Shown here: piece after piece, positions 31,634 to 42,200 of the stretch
Layout: the number at the start of each line of letters is the position of its first letter
How positions within the stretch are numbered: position 1 is the stretch's first letter
Assembly: GCA_021205305.1 (NCBI GenBank)
Contig: JAJPXU010000115.1
Location: 1 to 46,073 of the forward strand
DNA: 46,073 bases
Source of the DNA: Lachnospiraceae bacterium
GTDB lineage: Bacteria > Bacillota > Clostridia > Lachnospirales > Lachnospiraceae
Reading direction: 5' to 3'
The notes under the pieces: model-generated
The model's input: the letters and a program-made list of their open reading frames with translations, nothing else
What the model was told of the DNA's origin: nothing
Databases searched by the model: none
Position numbers and translations under genes: made by a program

Positions 31634-32746
31634 TTACCCCTCGATAGAGACCGCATCTGTATTGGAATTCAGAATGATGCACACCCAGGTTTTCCCCTGA
31701 TTTAAAGTGATCTCATTGCCATCCGTATCGTAATAATGTGTCACTCCGAAATTGCCCGAGGCATATGGATCAGAGGAACTGTTGTCCTTCGACCAGGTAA
31801 TATCAATCGCCTTGCCCTGCGTGATGTATTTTCCGGAACCGCCCGAATACGTATTGATGCTGAGATAGCCATTGTCATCCAGCACCGAAGAAGAGCAATA
31901 CTGGAAAATAATATTATTATAGGTAAGCGCTTTGCCGGTCAGATAATCCGTCTGCACATCCCCATACTGATACCTGGTATATTTCCCGGTCTCTGAATCA
32001 TACACAAAGTAGGCATTATTATAAGAATAGCCAGGATAAACCGTAATCGCATCTGCCCCATTCTCCAGCGTGACAAGCTCCCCGTCATCAGCAAACTGGT
32101 AATGCCCGCTGGTCAGATATTCTTCCGAATAATCAGTGGAAATGCCCTTGTACGCAATACCTGCCTGTATCATTTCATAGTTGGTAAAAACGTTGTGCGG
32201 CGCCTCAAAATCGTCCGAGCGGTAATACACGACATCACCTTCCCCGGAATAATTCAGGCCATTATCGCCCATGCCGCTTAATCTCACCGTGTCCGACATA
32301 TTCAGCAGATCGACCGCGTATACGGCTTCCCCATAATGCATATAAATCGCTTCAAACTCACGCGCAAAATAGATAAAATATTCCCGGCAGCTGCGGACAG
32401 AACCAATCCGCTCAATGTCCTGGTAATCTTCCAAAATTCCCAGAAGTCTGGTGATATTTCCCTCTACCGGCGCTTCATAGACAATCTCTGCATTGCTGAT
32501 ACCAGACTGCGGCAGTGCTTCCTCAATGTTGTTAAACATTACAGCAATCGGGATCGAACGACCGATGGACTCCGGAACCAGCTTGCCCGTCAGAAAACTT
32601 CTGACCATCTCATTGGAAGCTTCCGTCTCCGCAGACGCCGTACTCTCGGCGGAGGTCTCCTCCGCAAACGTATGCATGCCTGCTGTCATAGTCCCAATCA
32701 ATACTGCCGCCGTCATAAGGCCTGCAAATAATTTTTTTCTGTTCAT
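31634..32746 (-). CDS. Secreted DUF3048 (YerB-type) protein
   Basis: A 370-aa exported protein of the DUF3048 family. A signal peptide (1-29) is followed by a Thr/Ser/Glu linker. The N-terminal domain (about 60-200) has PIAVMFNNIEEALPQSGISN and EIVYEAPVEGNITRLLG, and a C-terminal beta domain (about 240-365) ends GKTWVCIIL. Unlike Bacillus YerB it lacks a lipobox Cys, so it is secreted or retained by other means. The function is unknown. GGGGG precedes the ATG, and the flippase gene follows after 11 bp. Confidence 0.88.
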   Translation of the reverse strand: MNRKKLFAGLMTAAVLIGTMTAGMHTFAEETSAESTASAETEASNEMVRSFLTGKLVPESIGRSIPIAVMFNNIEEALPQSGISNAEIVYEAPVEGNITRLLGILEDYQDIERIGSVRSCREYFIYFAREFEAIYMHYGEAVYAVDLLNMSDTVRLSGMGDNGLNYSGEGDVVYYRSDDFEAPHNVFTNYEMIQAGIAYKGISTDYSEEYLTSGHYQFADDGELVTLENGADAITVYPGYSYNNAYFVYDSETGKYTRYQYGDVQTDYLTGKALTYNNIIFQYCSSSVLDDNGYLSINTYSGGSGKYITQGKAIDITWSKDNSSSDPYASGNFGVTHYYDTDGNEITLNQGKTWVCIILNSNTDAVSIEG

Positions 32747-32838
32747 CCTTTATATCCCCCTGTTCTTGTTTCCTGTATCCATGTAAACGTTTCTGCAACG
32801 AAATCCCCAGCCTTTCCTGCATCTGACTGGTGCTTCCT

Positions 32839-33336
32839 CTACCGAAAGATTTGCAGCGAATCCAGTATTTCTCTCTGCATCCGCTCCATCTGCGCCGCAT
32901 CGCTCTCTGTCATGTGATCATAGCCAAAAAGGTGCAGCATACTATGCGTAATCAGGAACGCATATTCTCTGGTCACGGAATGCCCGTAAGAAGCCGCCTG
33001 CTCCAACACCTTATCCGCAGAGATCACAATGTCTCCCAAAAGCAGCTCCCCGCTCTCCGGATCAAAATAATCGTCTCCATCCTCTTCGAGCCAGTCAAAC
33101 TCACCCGGCGTCTCAAAATCAACCATCGGGAAAGAGAGTACGTCCGTCGGCCGGTCGATCTGCCGATGTTCCAGATTCAGCCGATGGATTTCCTCATTGT
33201 CTGTGATCAATAGTCCCACACAGGACTCATACGGACAATTCATATAGTCCAGAGTACCCTCCACCACCCGCTCTGCAATCGCATACAGGTCAATGTCAAG
33301 CTTTCCCTCGCATTCATTTTCAAAATCTATCGTCAT
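32839..33336 (-). CDS. ybeY: rRNA maturation endoribonuclease YbeY
   Basis: Zinc-dependent single-strand endoribonuclease for 16S rRNA 3' processing and ribosome quality control, 165 aa. The metal motif HSMLHLFGYDH supplies His131, His135 and His141. NLEHRQIDRPTDVLSFP is the other family block. GGAGGAA precedes the ATG. It follows phoH, the conserved order in Firmicutes. Confidence 0.96.
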   Translation of the reverse strand: MTIDFENECEGKLDIDLYAIAERVVEGTLDYMNCPYESCVGLLITDNEEIHRLNLEHRQIDRPTDVLSFPMVDFETPGEFDWLEEDGDDYFDPESGELLLGDIVISADKVLEQAASYGHSVTREYAFLITHSMLHLFGYDHMTESDAAQMERMQREILDSLQIFR

Positions 33337-33372
33337 GAAAACTTCCTCCGTCTGATACTGCGAGAACCGGAT

Positions 33373-34395
33373 TTAACGGTCTTCCCGCGTACGCCCGCTC
33401 CTTCCGTCCGTGCGAGACTTCGTCTGCGAACGCCTCTGCTCCCGCTCCTCATATTCCTCATAAGCGTTTACAATCCGCTGCACCAGCGGATGGCGCACCA
33501 CGTCCTGGCTGGTCAGAGTACAGAAACTGATCCCTTCCACTTTGCTCAGCACCTTCACCGCTACGTCCAGGCCGGATGGCGCCCCCGGCGGCAGATCCTT
33601 CTGGGTGCGGTCGCCGGTCACAATCACTTTCGAACCGAAACCGATTCGCGTAAGGAACATCTTCATCTGCGCCGGAGAAGTATTCTGTGCTTCATCAAGG
33701 ATGATGTATGCGTTATCCAGCGTCCGCCCGCGCATATAAGCCAGCGGAGCCACTTCAATCAGACCCTTTTCCATATTTTTGCTAAAGCTGTCCGCCCCCA
33801 TGATCTGATACAGCGCGTCATACAGAGGACGAAGATACGGGTCAACCTTGCTCTGCAGATCACCGGGCAAAAATCCCAGCTTTTCTCCCGCCTCAATCGC
33901 CGGGCGAGTCAGAATAATGCGGCCAACCTCCTCACTTTTAAACGCGGCAATCGCCATCGCCATCGCCAGATAAGTTTTGCCGGTTCCGGCCGGACCGATG
34001 CCGAATACAATCATATTCTTGCGAATCTCATCGACATATTTTTTCTGGCCGAGTGTCTTCGGCTTGATTGGCTTGCCATTGATCGTATGACAGATACAGT
34101 CGTTATCCATCTCAATCATGGAAGACGTTTTTCCTTCCATGGAAAGCGCAATCGCATAATCAACATTCTGCTCTGTAATGACATTGCCCCGCTGCGAAAG
34201 CTGACTCAAATTATCAAACACCTCACCGGCACGCACAATCGCATCCGGACCTCCGACAACCCGTATCCCATCGTCCCGAACCAGCACGGTCACATGGAGC
34301 GCCCGCTCTACTTTTTTGATATTTTTATCAAACTGGCCGAAGACATTTGTCTCGTGTCCGGCCGGTACAGTGAGAGTTCTTTCCGACATACTCAT
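33373..34395 (-). CDS. phoH: PhoH-family ATPase
   Basis: A P-loop protein of 340 aa related to the helicase core, probably acting in RNA metabolism with YbeY. It has an N-terminal KH-like segment (about 1-75), Walker A GIGPAGTGKT (132-141) and Walker B YIILDEAQN, then GDRTQKDLP. The basic C-terminal tail is rich in Arg and ends GRTREDR. It lies between yqfD and ybeY as in related genomes. There are two nearby starts (ATG AGT ATG); the second has slightly better spacing. Confidence 0.95.
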   Translation of the reverse strand: MSMSERTLTVPAGHETNVFGQFDKNIKKVERALHVTVLVRDDGIRVVGGPDAIVRAGEVFDNLSQLSQRGNVITEQNVDYAIALSMEGKTSSMIEMDNDCICHTINGKPIKPKTLGQKKYVDEIRKNMIVFGIGPAGTGKTYLAMAMAIAAFKSEEVGRIILTRPAIEAGEKLGFLPGDLQSKVDPYLRPLYDALYQIMGADSFSKNMEKGLIEVAPLAYMRGRTLDNAYIILDEAQNTSPAQMKMFLTRIGFGSKVIVTGDRTQKDLPPGAPSGLDVAVKVLSKVEGISFCTLTSQDVVRHPLVQRIVNAYEEYEEREQRRSQTKSRTDGRSGRTREDR

Positions 34396-34462
34396 CCTGT
34401 TGGTTCTTCCTCCTGCATTCTCTGCTCTGTGACCACTGCTTCACCGTAACGGTTCTGCATTC

Positions 34463-35665
34463 TCACCGCTGCGGCTCGTCAACCGAAATAACCGCACTTT
34501 CGTCGGTAATCAAAGTACCTTCGGCCACGGCCATTTTTTCATACAGGTCTATTGTAACATTATTTTGAAATATTTGAACCCCTTTTTCCTCTAAATTTTC
34601 CACGAAATCGGATAAATTCGATTCCAGAATCCGCCTTGCCTGTTCCTCCGTGTAGCTGTATTGCAAACTTTCATATTCTTTCGCCGTATATTTGTAAAAA
34701 TAAACAGGAAGATAGAAATTTTCCGATAATTGTACCTGTGTGATTGCAGCTGTAAGGTCAAAAAGCGAAAACGACTCCCAGGAGGCGGGCAATGCAAAGG
34801 AAAAATCTCCGATGCGAAGCAGCCAGCTTCTTTTCTCACGCCCCGTATAATTCTTCAGCGTTGTCTCAAACGCAAGCGTTTCATAATAGTCTGTCTCGGT
34901 TCGCAGGATAATATCCGCGTCCGCATTTACCGACTGCCAGGAAAGGACTTCCCCGTCGTCACTGTAAACCGGAATCTGACCCGACACCAGCAGATCTCCG
35001 GCCTCCACCACATCGCCTGCCTCCACAGCTGCAAGCCCCTTGCGGACAAAAATCGAAACTACCGTTCCCGCCTTCGCAGCCGCAATGCCGCCCACTGATT
35101 CCAACGTATCGTCGGCAGGCGCTGCCGATAAGGTTCCCTCTTTCACGTAAATCACCAGCCGGGTGCCTTTCAGATCCGCTGACACCCAGGAAAACTGCGT
35201 AAAATACATACGAATCTGCTCTGAGAGTTCCTGCGTGTCGATCTGGTTTTTCCACATTCCATGGCTGACTCCCTCGTTTTCCAGGTATTCAAAAATCACA
35301 TCATCCGTCTGAGAAAGATTTCCCTCAATGCTGATATTCCAGATATGCGCCGACAGCCAGAACAAAAACACGGCAGCGGCGAACGCACCACAGACACAGG
35401 CTCCTCTGGAGCGATATTTATGTATAAAAAAAGGAAAACCATACCGACCGGCAATCCTGACTCTGGTATGGCTTTTTCTTACAAATGCTTTCAGCCTGAA
35501 AAAATCCTTCCTAGAAATAAAGGCTTCACAGGCACCATCTGCGGGAAACAGCCCCCATAGCCGGATTCCATGGTACGCACACAGGTTCAGAAAACGATCG
35601 CACGCTTCGCCGCTGATCCGAATGCGGACATATCCACGAATAAAGTCAAAGAAATGCTGTTCCAT
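34463..35665 (-). CDS. yqfD: Sporulation protein YqfD
   Basis: A membrane-associated sporulation protein of about 400 aa. The YqfD-family N-terminus (FFDFIRGYVRIRISGEACDR) is followed by one membrane helix (about 84-106) and a large extracytoplasmic part with repeated beta domains (FTQFSWVSADLKGTRLVIYV region). It works with YqfC at the forespore/mother-cell interface in related spore formers. The ATG at 35665 has GGGGTGG upstream; the frame opens 13 codons earlier. Confidence 0.93.
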   Translation of the reverse strand: MEQHFFDFIRGYVRIRISGEACDRFLNLCAYHGIRLWGLFPADGACEAFISRKDFFRLKAFVRKSHTRVRIAGRYGFPFFIHKYRSRGACVCGAFAAAVFLFWLSAHIWNISIEGNLSQTDDVIFEYLENEGVSHGMWKNQIDTQELSEQIRMYFTQFSWVSADLKGTRLVIYVKEGTLSAAPADDTLESVGGIAAAKAGTVVSIFVRKGLAAVEAGDVVEAGDLLVSGQIPVYSDDGEVLSWQSVNADADIILRTETDYYETLAFETTLKNYTGREKRSWLLRIGDFSFALPASWESFSLFDLTAAITQVQLSENFYLPVYFYKYTAKEYESLQYSYTEEQARRILESNLSDFVENLEEKGVQIFQNNVTIDLYEKMAVAEGTLITDESAVISVDEPQR

Positions 35666-35749
35666 AGAGCCACCCCTATCGTGAATAGATATCCACTGCT
35701 CCATGGAATTTATCGAATCGCTTTTTACCGGTCTTTCGCTTCATAACTT

Positions 35750-36019
35750 TTATGGCAGATAAGTCACTGTCTCAATCAGGCCGGAAATTTCAATCTCATC
35801 TTTGGTATAACAGTCAATCCGCAGACGCTTACCGCTTACGCGTATCTGATTGCCCGCGGCGGCCAAAGACACCTCTTCTGCCGTATAGGAACAGATTCCT
35901 TTAAAATTTTCGACACAGACGTGCTCCCGTCCTTCTATATGAACCAGCGCACGGCCTTTGCGGTAATCTTCCGGCAATTGCAGTGCGCGCACAAGATTCT
36001 CTTTTCCTTTTCCACGCAA
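35750..36019 (-). CDS. yqfC: Sporulation protein YqfC (YabP family)
   Basis: An 89-aa YabP/YqfC-family protein expressed in the mother cell during sporulation in relatives. The core is HVCVENFKGICSYTAEEV followed by IRVSGKRLRIDCYTKDEIEI. The probable start is TTG at 36019, because the in-frame upstream stop leaves no ATG; the ribosome binding site is poor. It is directly upstream of yqfD. The 104 bp between it and the NYN gene show nothing clear. Confidence 0.9.
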   Translation of the reverse strand: MRGKGKENLVRALQLPEDYRKGRALVHIEGREHVCVENFKGICSYTAEEVSLAAAGNQIRVSGKRLRIDCYTKDEIEISGLIETVTYLP

Positions 36020-36123
36020 AGCAGCTGTTTCCCATCCGGTTTCTTTGCTGCTATCTTATTCGCGGCAATTCTTTTATAGAACCGGAATGCAGGCGTTCCA
36101 TTCCTGACCTTTTGTTTCTTGTA

Positions 36124-36957
36124 TCATTTTATCCGAAAATAGATCTGCGTAGAGCCGCCGCTTGCCGGGCGTTTGTCCGTCTCGTAGTTTCCAAGGGACA
36201 TGATAAACGGGGTAAACTTCGTAAAACCATAGTTGCGTACGTCAAATTCCGGCATACGCTTAGAAAGCTGATCGCCCAGCTTTCCGGAAAACAGCCAGCC
36301 ATCCTCGTCCGAAAACTTTTCGATGATCGCGTTGATCGTCTTGCGCACCTGCTTCAATTCTTTTTCCTTTGAGGAAGAGGACTTTTTTCTCGAAGAAGAC
36401 GGTTCCTTTTGCTTTGCGGAAACCGCTCCCGCCTTCTGTTTTGCGGAAGCCGCTCCTGTTTTTTGCTTCGGCGGCTCTGCCGTCTCCGGTTCCTTCTCTT
36501 CTTTCTCCTCTTTCTGCTGATTGGAGTAAATCAAATCCAGATATTTAAACTGATTGCAGGCAGAGATAAAAGGCTTCGGCGTCTTCTGTTCGCCCATGCC
36601 AATCACCTGCATTCCGGATTCCCTCAGCCGGGACGCCAGCCTCGTAAAGTCACTGTCTGAGGATACCAGGCAGAATCCATCCACATTTCCGGAATAAAGA
36701 ATATCCATCGCGTCAATGATGATAGAAGAATCCGTAGCATTTTTCCCAATCGTGTAGCTGTACTGCTGCATGGGGATGATGGAATTCTCCAGAAGCACAT
36801 TCTTCCATGACGCCAGCCGTGGGCTCGTCCAGTCCCCGTAAATGCGCTTGTACGTAGCAATCCCGCTATTGGCAGCCTCATCAAGGATAATTTTTACATA
36901 TCGGTCTGAAATATTGTCCGCATCAATCAGGATCGCAAATCTTGGTTCACTGTCCAT
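36124..36957 (-). CDS. NYN-domain (LabA/DUF88-like) protein with C-terminal OST-HTH-like domain
   Basis: Putative RNA endonuclease of 278 aa. The NYN/PIN-like domain (about 1-150) shows acidic metal ligands in ILIDADNIS, ATDSSIIIDAMD and VSSDSDFT. A low-complexity linker (about 160-205) is rich in Lys, Gln and Ser, with a tandem-repeat feel (SAKQKAGAVSAKQK). The C-terminal part (about 210-278: FSDEDGWLFSGKLGDQL, then NYGFTKF) resembles an OST-HTH/LOTUS RNA-binding domain. The ATG at 36957 is preferred to a GTG at 37002. The physiological target is unknown. Confidence 0.87.
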   Translation of the reverse strand: MDSEPRFAILIDADNISDRYVKIILDEAANSGIATYKRIYGDWTSPRLASWKNVLLENSIIPMQQYSYTIGKNATDSSIIIDAMDILYSGNVDGFCLVSSDSDFTRLASRLRESGMQVIGMGEQKTPKPFISACNQFKYLDLIYSNQQKEEKEEKEPETAEPPKQKTGAASAKQKAGAVSAKQKEPSSSRKKSSSSKEKELKQVRKTINAIIEKFSDEDGWLFSGKLGDQLSKRMPEFDVRNYGFTKFTPFIMSLGNYETDKRPASGGSTQIYFRIK

Positions 36958-37015
36958 ATTAAAATCTCTTTCTTTCCTTATTGTTCCATCCTCGTGCGGC
37001 ACCCGCTCACAGACA

Positions 37016-38233
37016 TCATAAAGTAGCTACCCGCTCTTTGGGATCATAGCCCTGCGCTTTCAGCGCGCTGATAATCCTCTGCTTGTGGTCGGTGCCAAAT
37101 GCCTCCAGCGTAATCCGCAGTTCCACCGCCGCATTGCGATTCGTGCTGACGAACTGATTATGGTCAAGACGAATTACATTTCCCTGCTGCTCTGCAATGA
37201 TAGAAGCCACCCGCACCAATTCTCCCGGACGATCCGGAAGCAGAACTGAAATCGTAAAGATTCGGTCTCTCTGAATCAGGCCATGCTGTACCACCGAAGA
37301 CATGGTAATGATATCCATGTTTCCGCCGCTTAAGATCGATACAACCCGCTTATTCCGAACATTCAGATGCTTCAGCGCCGCTACCGTCAGCAGTCCGGAA
37401 TTCTCCACGATCATTTTATGGTTCTCCACCATATCCAGAAATGCCACGATCAGTTCATCATCGCTGACAGTGAGGATATCATCCAGATTCTTCTGAATGT
37501 ACGGAAAAATATTTGTACCAGGTGTCTTGACCGCCGTGCCGTCCGCAATGGTATTCACCCCCGGAAGGGTCGTCACTTCCCCCGCTGCCAGGGAAGCCTT
37601 CATGCAGGCCGCGCCTTCCGGCTCCACGCCGATGACTTTGATCTTCGGATTCAGCAGCTTGGCCAGAGTCGATACGCCGGTTGCCAGTCCGCCGCCGCCG
37701 ATTGGCACCAGAATATAATCCACAAGAGGTAAATCCTGAATGATTTCCATGGCAATCGTACCCTGTCCGGTCGCGACCGCCAGATCATCAAATGGATGAA
37801 TAAAGGTATAGCCGTGCTCCTCGGCCAGCTGATACGCATACTCGCAGGCCTCATCGTATACCTCTCCGTGCAGAACAACCTCCGCCCCATAGCTTTTCGT
37901 GCGGTTAATTTTCATCAGCGGGGTAGTCGCGGGCATAACAATGACGGCCTTACATCCATAGACCTGCGCCGCGTAAGCAACACCCTGCGCGTGGTTTCCG
38001 GCAGAGGCAGTGATCAGTCCCTTATCCCGTTCTTCCTGCGTCAGCGTGCTGATTTTATAATAGGAGCCGCGAATTTTGTAGGCTCCCGTTTTCTGCATAT
38101 TTTCCGGTTTCAGATAAACGCGGTTGCCAGTCTGTGCGCTGAAATAATCACTGTAAATTAATTTCGTCTCCTGCGTGACACGTTTTACGCATTCACAAGC
38201 CTCATCAAAACTTTCCAGAGTTAACATCTCCAT
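37016..38233 (-). CDS. ilvA: Threonine ammonia-lyase with C-terminal ACT domain
   Basis: PLP-dependent enzyme converting threonine to 2-oxobutyrate, 405 aa. The PLP Lys53 is in KTGAYKIRGSYYK. SAGNHAQGVAYAA and the phosphate-binding GGGGLATG follow. A single ACT domain occupies about 327-405, the short form often called biosynthetic/catabolic type, probably with allosteric control by isoleucine or valine. AGGTAA precedes the ATG. It is 24 bp from ftsY. Confidence 0.94.
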   Translation of the reverse strand: MEMLTLESFDEACECVKRVTQETKLIYSDYFSAQTGNRVYLKPENMQKTGAYKIRGSYYKISTLTQEERDKGLITASAGNHAQGVAYAAQVYGCKAVIVMPATTPLMKINRTKSYGAEVVLHGEVYDEACEYAYQLAEEHGYTFIHPFDDLAVATGQGTIAMEIIQDLPLVDYILVPIGGGGLATGVSTLAKLLNPKIKVIGVEPEGAACMKASLAAGEVTTLPGVNTIADGTAVKTPGTNIFPYIQKNLDDILTVSDDELIVAFLDMVENHKMIVENSGLLTVAALKHLNVRNKRVVSILSGGNMDIITMSSVVQHGLIQRDRIFTISVLLPDRPGELVRVASIIAEQQGNVIRLDHNQFVSTNRNAAVELRITLEAFGTDHKQRIISALKAQGYDPKERVATL

Positions 38234-38257
38234 GATTGCTTACCTGAACTTTCTTTT

Positions 38258-39211
38258 CTAATTTTGTAGTGAATTGGAACCGTTGTAATCGAACAACGCA
38301 TTCACAAAATCATCGGCATTGAATTTTTGCAGATCATCAATCTTCTCGCCGACGCCGATGTACTTCACCGGAATTCCCAATTCTGAGTGAATCGCCACCG
38401 CGATTCCGCCCTTTGCCGTACCGTCCAGCTTCGTCAGAATGATTCCTGTGATATCCGCTGCAGCTTTAAACTCACGCGCCTGCGCCAGCGCATTCTGTCC
38501 GGTCGTACCGTCAAGTACCACCAGCGTCTCTTTGTATGCCTCCGGATACTCACGCTCCAGAATACGGTTGATCTTGCCCAGCTCACTCATCAGATTTTTT
38601 TTATTGTGCAGGCGCCCTGCCGTATCACAGATCAGGACATCCGCATCTCTGGCCTTCGCCGCTGCAATCGCGTCATAGACGACCGCCCCCGGATCCGAGC
38701 CCTCCTGCCCGCTGATCACATCGACACCGGCACGGCTGCCCCACTCGATCAGCTGTTCCCCGGCCGCCGCGCGGAACGTATCTGCCGCCGCGAGGATGAC
38801 CTTCTTGCCCTGGTCTTTGAGCATGCCTGCCAGTTTTCCGATACTCGTCGTCTTGCCGACCCCGTTGACACCGATCACCAGGATCACCGATTTGCGGTTT
38901 TCAAATTCATAGGCAGTCTCCCCAACGTCCATCTCTTCTTTGATGCTGTCAATCAGAAGCTGCTTACACGCAGAAGGTTCTTTGATATTCCGCTCTTTGA
39001 CTTTTTCTTTGAGATCCTCGATGATCGAGGTCGTCGCGTTAATACCCAGATCTCCCATCACAAGGATTTCTTCGATCTCGTCATAAAAGTCATCGTCAAT
39101 GCTGGAAAAGCCCTTGAAAATTGCGTCGATGCCAGAGACAATGTTATCCCTTGTCTTCGACAGGCCTTCCACAAGCCGTTTGAAAAAACCTTTCTTTTTC
39201 TTTTCTTCCAT
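38258..39211 (-). CDS. ftsY: Signal recognition particle receptor FtsY
   Basis: GTPase that docks SRP-ribosome complexes at the membrane, 317 aa. A short basic N-terminus (no long acidic A domain) leads into the NG domain: G1 GVNGVGKTT (114-122), DTAGR (196-200) and TKLDG (260-264). AGGAGGG precedes the ATG. It lies 11 bp after smc, the standard order. Confidence 0.97.
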   Translation of the reverse strand: MEEKKKKGFFKRLVEGLSKTRDNIVSGIDAIFKGFSSIDDDFYDEIEEILVMGDLGINATTSIIEDLKEKVKERNIKEPSACKQLLIDSIKEEMDVGETAYEFENRKSVILVIGVNGVGKTTSIGKLAGMLKDQGKKVILAAADTFRAAAGEQLIEWGSRAGVDVISGQEGSDPGAVVYDAIAAAKARDADVLICDTAGRLHNKKNLMSELGKINRILEREYPEAYKETLVVLDGTTGQNALAQAREFKAAADITGIILTKLDGTAKGGIAVAIHSELGIPVKYIGVGEKIDDLQKFNADDFVNALFDYNGSNSLQN

Positions 39212-39222
39212 GGAATTCCCTC

Positions 39223-42200
39223 CTAAGAGTCAAGTTCATCCTCGATCAGGTTAACCGAAACCAGAGCGGATACGCCTTTTTCCTGCATCGTTATACCGTA
39301 CAGCCGATCCGCCGCATTCATCGTGCCTCTTCTATGTGTTATGATAATAAATTGCGTGTTCTTTGTCAACCGGTGCAGATAATTTGCGTACCGCTCGACG
39401 TTGCTCTCATCAAGCGCGGCCTCAATCTCGTCCAATAGACAGAATGGCGATGGTTTCAGGTTCTGAATCGCAAACAAAAGCGCGATGGCGGTCAGGGACT
39501 TTTCTCCACCGGAAAGCTGCATCATATTCTGCAGCTTTTTCCCGGGCGGCTGCGCAATGATACGAATGCCTGCGGAAAGGATATCCTCATCATCCACCAG
39601 CTCCAGCGTGCCGCGTCCGCCTCCGAAGAGTTGGCGGAACGCCTTATCAAATTCCGTCTGGATGCGCGCGAACTGCTCTTTGAACTGGGTGCGCATTCCT
39701 GTGTCCAGTTCTTCAATAATTTTCAGCAGTGCAGCCTCACCCTTTTGCAGGTCATCGTACTGTCCGCTCAGGAATGTGTGGCGCTCAGAAAGCTCTTTGA
39801 AATCCTCAATTGCATTCACATTGACCGAGCCGAGTGCTTTAATATCATTTTTCAGTTCTGAAATCTTTTTCTTCAGCGGCGCCGCAGAAGTAAAGGATTC
39901 ATCCCGCAGCTCAGACGCGGAACTCCATGTGAGGGCATATTCTTCCCACATATAATTGATACGGCTGTCCTTCTGTTCCGTCATCTTCTCCATCTGTGTT
40001 TTCAAACGGAACGCGTCCTTATCCAGCAGGCTGATCTGTCCGGAAAGTTCCTCCCGCGCAGCAAAGAATTGTTTCTGTCTGCCGCTCAACTCCTCCCGCT
40101 TCGCGGAAAGCGCAGTCAGTTCTTCCTGAAGTGCCTTTTCCGACACATCCGCGGCCAGAAGAGTCTCCCGAATCGCGGCAATCTGCGCTTCCTTCTCTTT
40201 TACATTGCCCGCTGCGTCCCGCAATTCTTCCTCGTACTGTCTCTTTTCTTCCAGCAGCCGGGTTTTCTCGCCCAGAATCCGGTTCAGATTCTGCCGGACG
40301 AACTGTGTCTGCTGCTCCAGTTTTGAAAGAAGCAGCTGCGTATTCTGCACTGCGTCAAGGGCTTCCTGCTCCCCAGCGCGTTTTTCTTCGAGATGTGCCT
40401 GGTTCTTGCTGACACGCTCCGAAATCTGCTTTTCCTCTTCCTCAGAAGCCGCCAGCTCTTTACGCGCGTTGGCGAGATTCGCATTGAGTTCCCGAATCTG
40501 CAAATCCAGCTGCGCATATTCCTTTTGCAGCTTCTGGTAGGTCTCCGACGTACTGCTCTGTTTTTCGCTCAGCTCATCCAGACGGATTTTGGTCGTGTTC
40601 TGCGCCAGGTATTCCTTTTGCATCTCCTCATTCAGACGGACAAGCTCTTCCCGCAAACGGTTCCGGTCACTGCGCGTCCGATCAATTTGGGCCTGCAAAC
40701 GATCCAGCCGGTCACGGCTTTCTTTTACCCGTTTTTCCAGATCTTCAATCTCTCTTCGACGTCCGAGCAGATTACCGGAATTTTTAAACGCACCGCCCGT
40801 CATAGAGCCGCCCGGGCTTAACAATTCCCCCTCTAAGGTTACAATACGCAGCGAATGCCGGTATTTTTTTGCCAGGGCGATCGCGTGGTCAATCTCATCT
40901 ACGACCACCGTACGTCCAAGCAGAGATTCCACCAGTGGAAGATATTTTTTATCCGCCTGTGCCAGAGAGGAAGCGAGTCCGAGAACCCCCGCCTCTTTGA
41001 GTGCCTGCGGACTGGAAAAACCGCCGCGGTTCGTCACACCGGAAAGCGGAAGAAAAGTCGCGCGGCCCAGCTTATTCTGCTTCAGAAAAGCAATCTGACG
41101 CTTCGCGGTCTCCTCCGTATCCGTAACAATATTCTGGATACTGCCGCCCAGAGCAGTTTCAATCGCGGTCTCATATTCCTTATCTACCCGAATAATGTCT
41201 GCCACAACGCCAAGGATGCCCGGTTCCTGCTCTCTGCGCTCCATTACACGGCGAATGCTGTTTCCATAGCCGTCATAACGCTCCGCAATGTTTTTCAGAG
41301 ATTCCAGACGCGAGACTTCACGGTGGTAGTTCATCTGATCCTGCTCAATTTTCTGATTGCAGCCGGTCAGTTCACGCTGCGTTTGTTCGAGGGTACGGTT
41401 CGCAGAATCGCTTTTTGTATTCAGTGATTCCAGACGTGCGCAAATGGCATCGTATTCTTCCTGCGCCTCTTGGCAGAGCGACTCCTGCGACGCCTCCTCG
41501 CTTTTGAGACGGAGGACCTCCTGAGAGAGCTGGGCTTTGCGCAGCGACGCCTGTTCCGCCATCGTGTCATAACGCTGCATCTGAGCTTTTACAGTCGCCC
41601 GCTGGTTCAAAAGAGCAATAACCGCGCTTTTGTCCTGTTCAATGCCGGATTCGAGCTGCGAAATATCCTTCCGTATCTGTCCCAGCGCCGCCTGCTGTGC
41701 CTGTTCGTCTGTGCCGACCTGCGCCACCTGCCCGTTCTGCGCCTGCAGGTCTTCCCTCGCTTTTGCCTCCTGCGCCTCATAGTCTGCACTCTGCTCCGTC
41801 ACTGCGCGTATTCTGGCATTCAAATGCTCATCGCTCGCCTCGGCCGTATGGATCTGCTCCTGCAGCAGCTGAATCTGATTCTCAAACTGCCCCCTCCGAA
41901 GCCGTCCTTCTGCAGCCTCATCACGTTTCTCCTGCAGCAGCGCATCCATACGCTCCAATTCCTGTTGTGCAGCTTCATACTCCGTCTTTGTACGGTCATA
42001 TTCCAGGCGGGCAGCGCCAAGATGTTCTTCCGTCACTTCCTGCTTCAAAGAGAGAGATTCCAGATCCTGCTGAATCTTTTCGGTCTCAAGCAAAAAAAGG
42101 TTCACATCATATGTCTTCAGTTCATCCCTCTTTTGCAGATAGATTTTCGCGGTCTCCGCCTGCTTTTGCATCGGTCCTAACTGTCTGGTCAGCTCTGACA

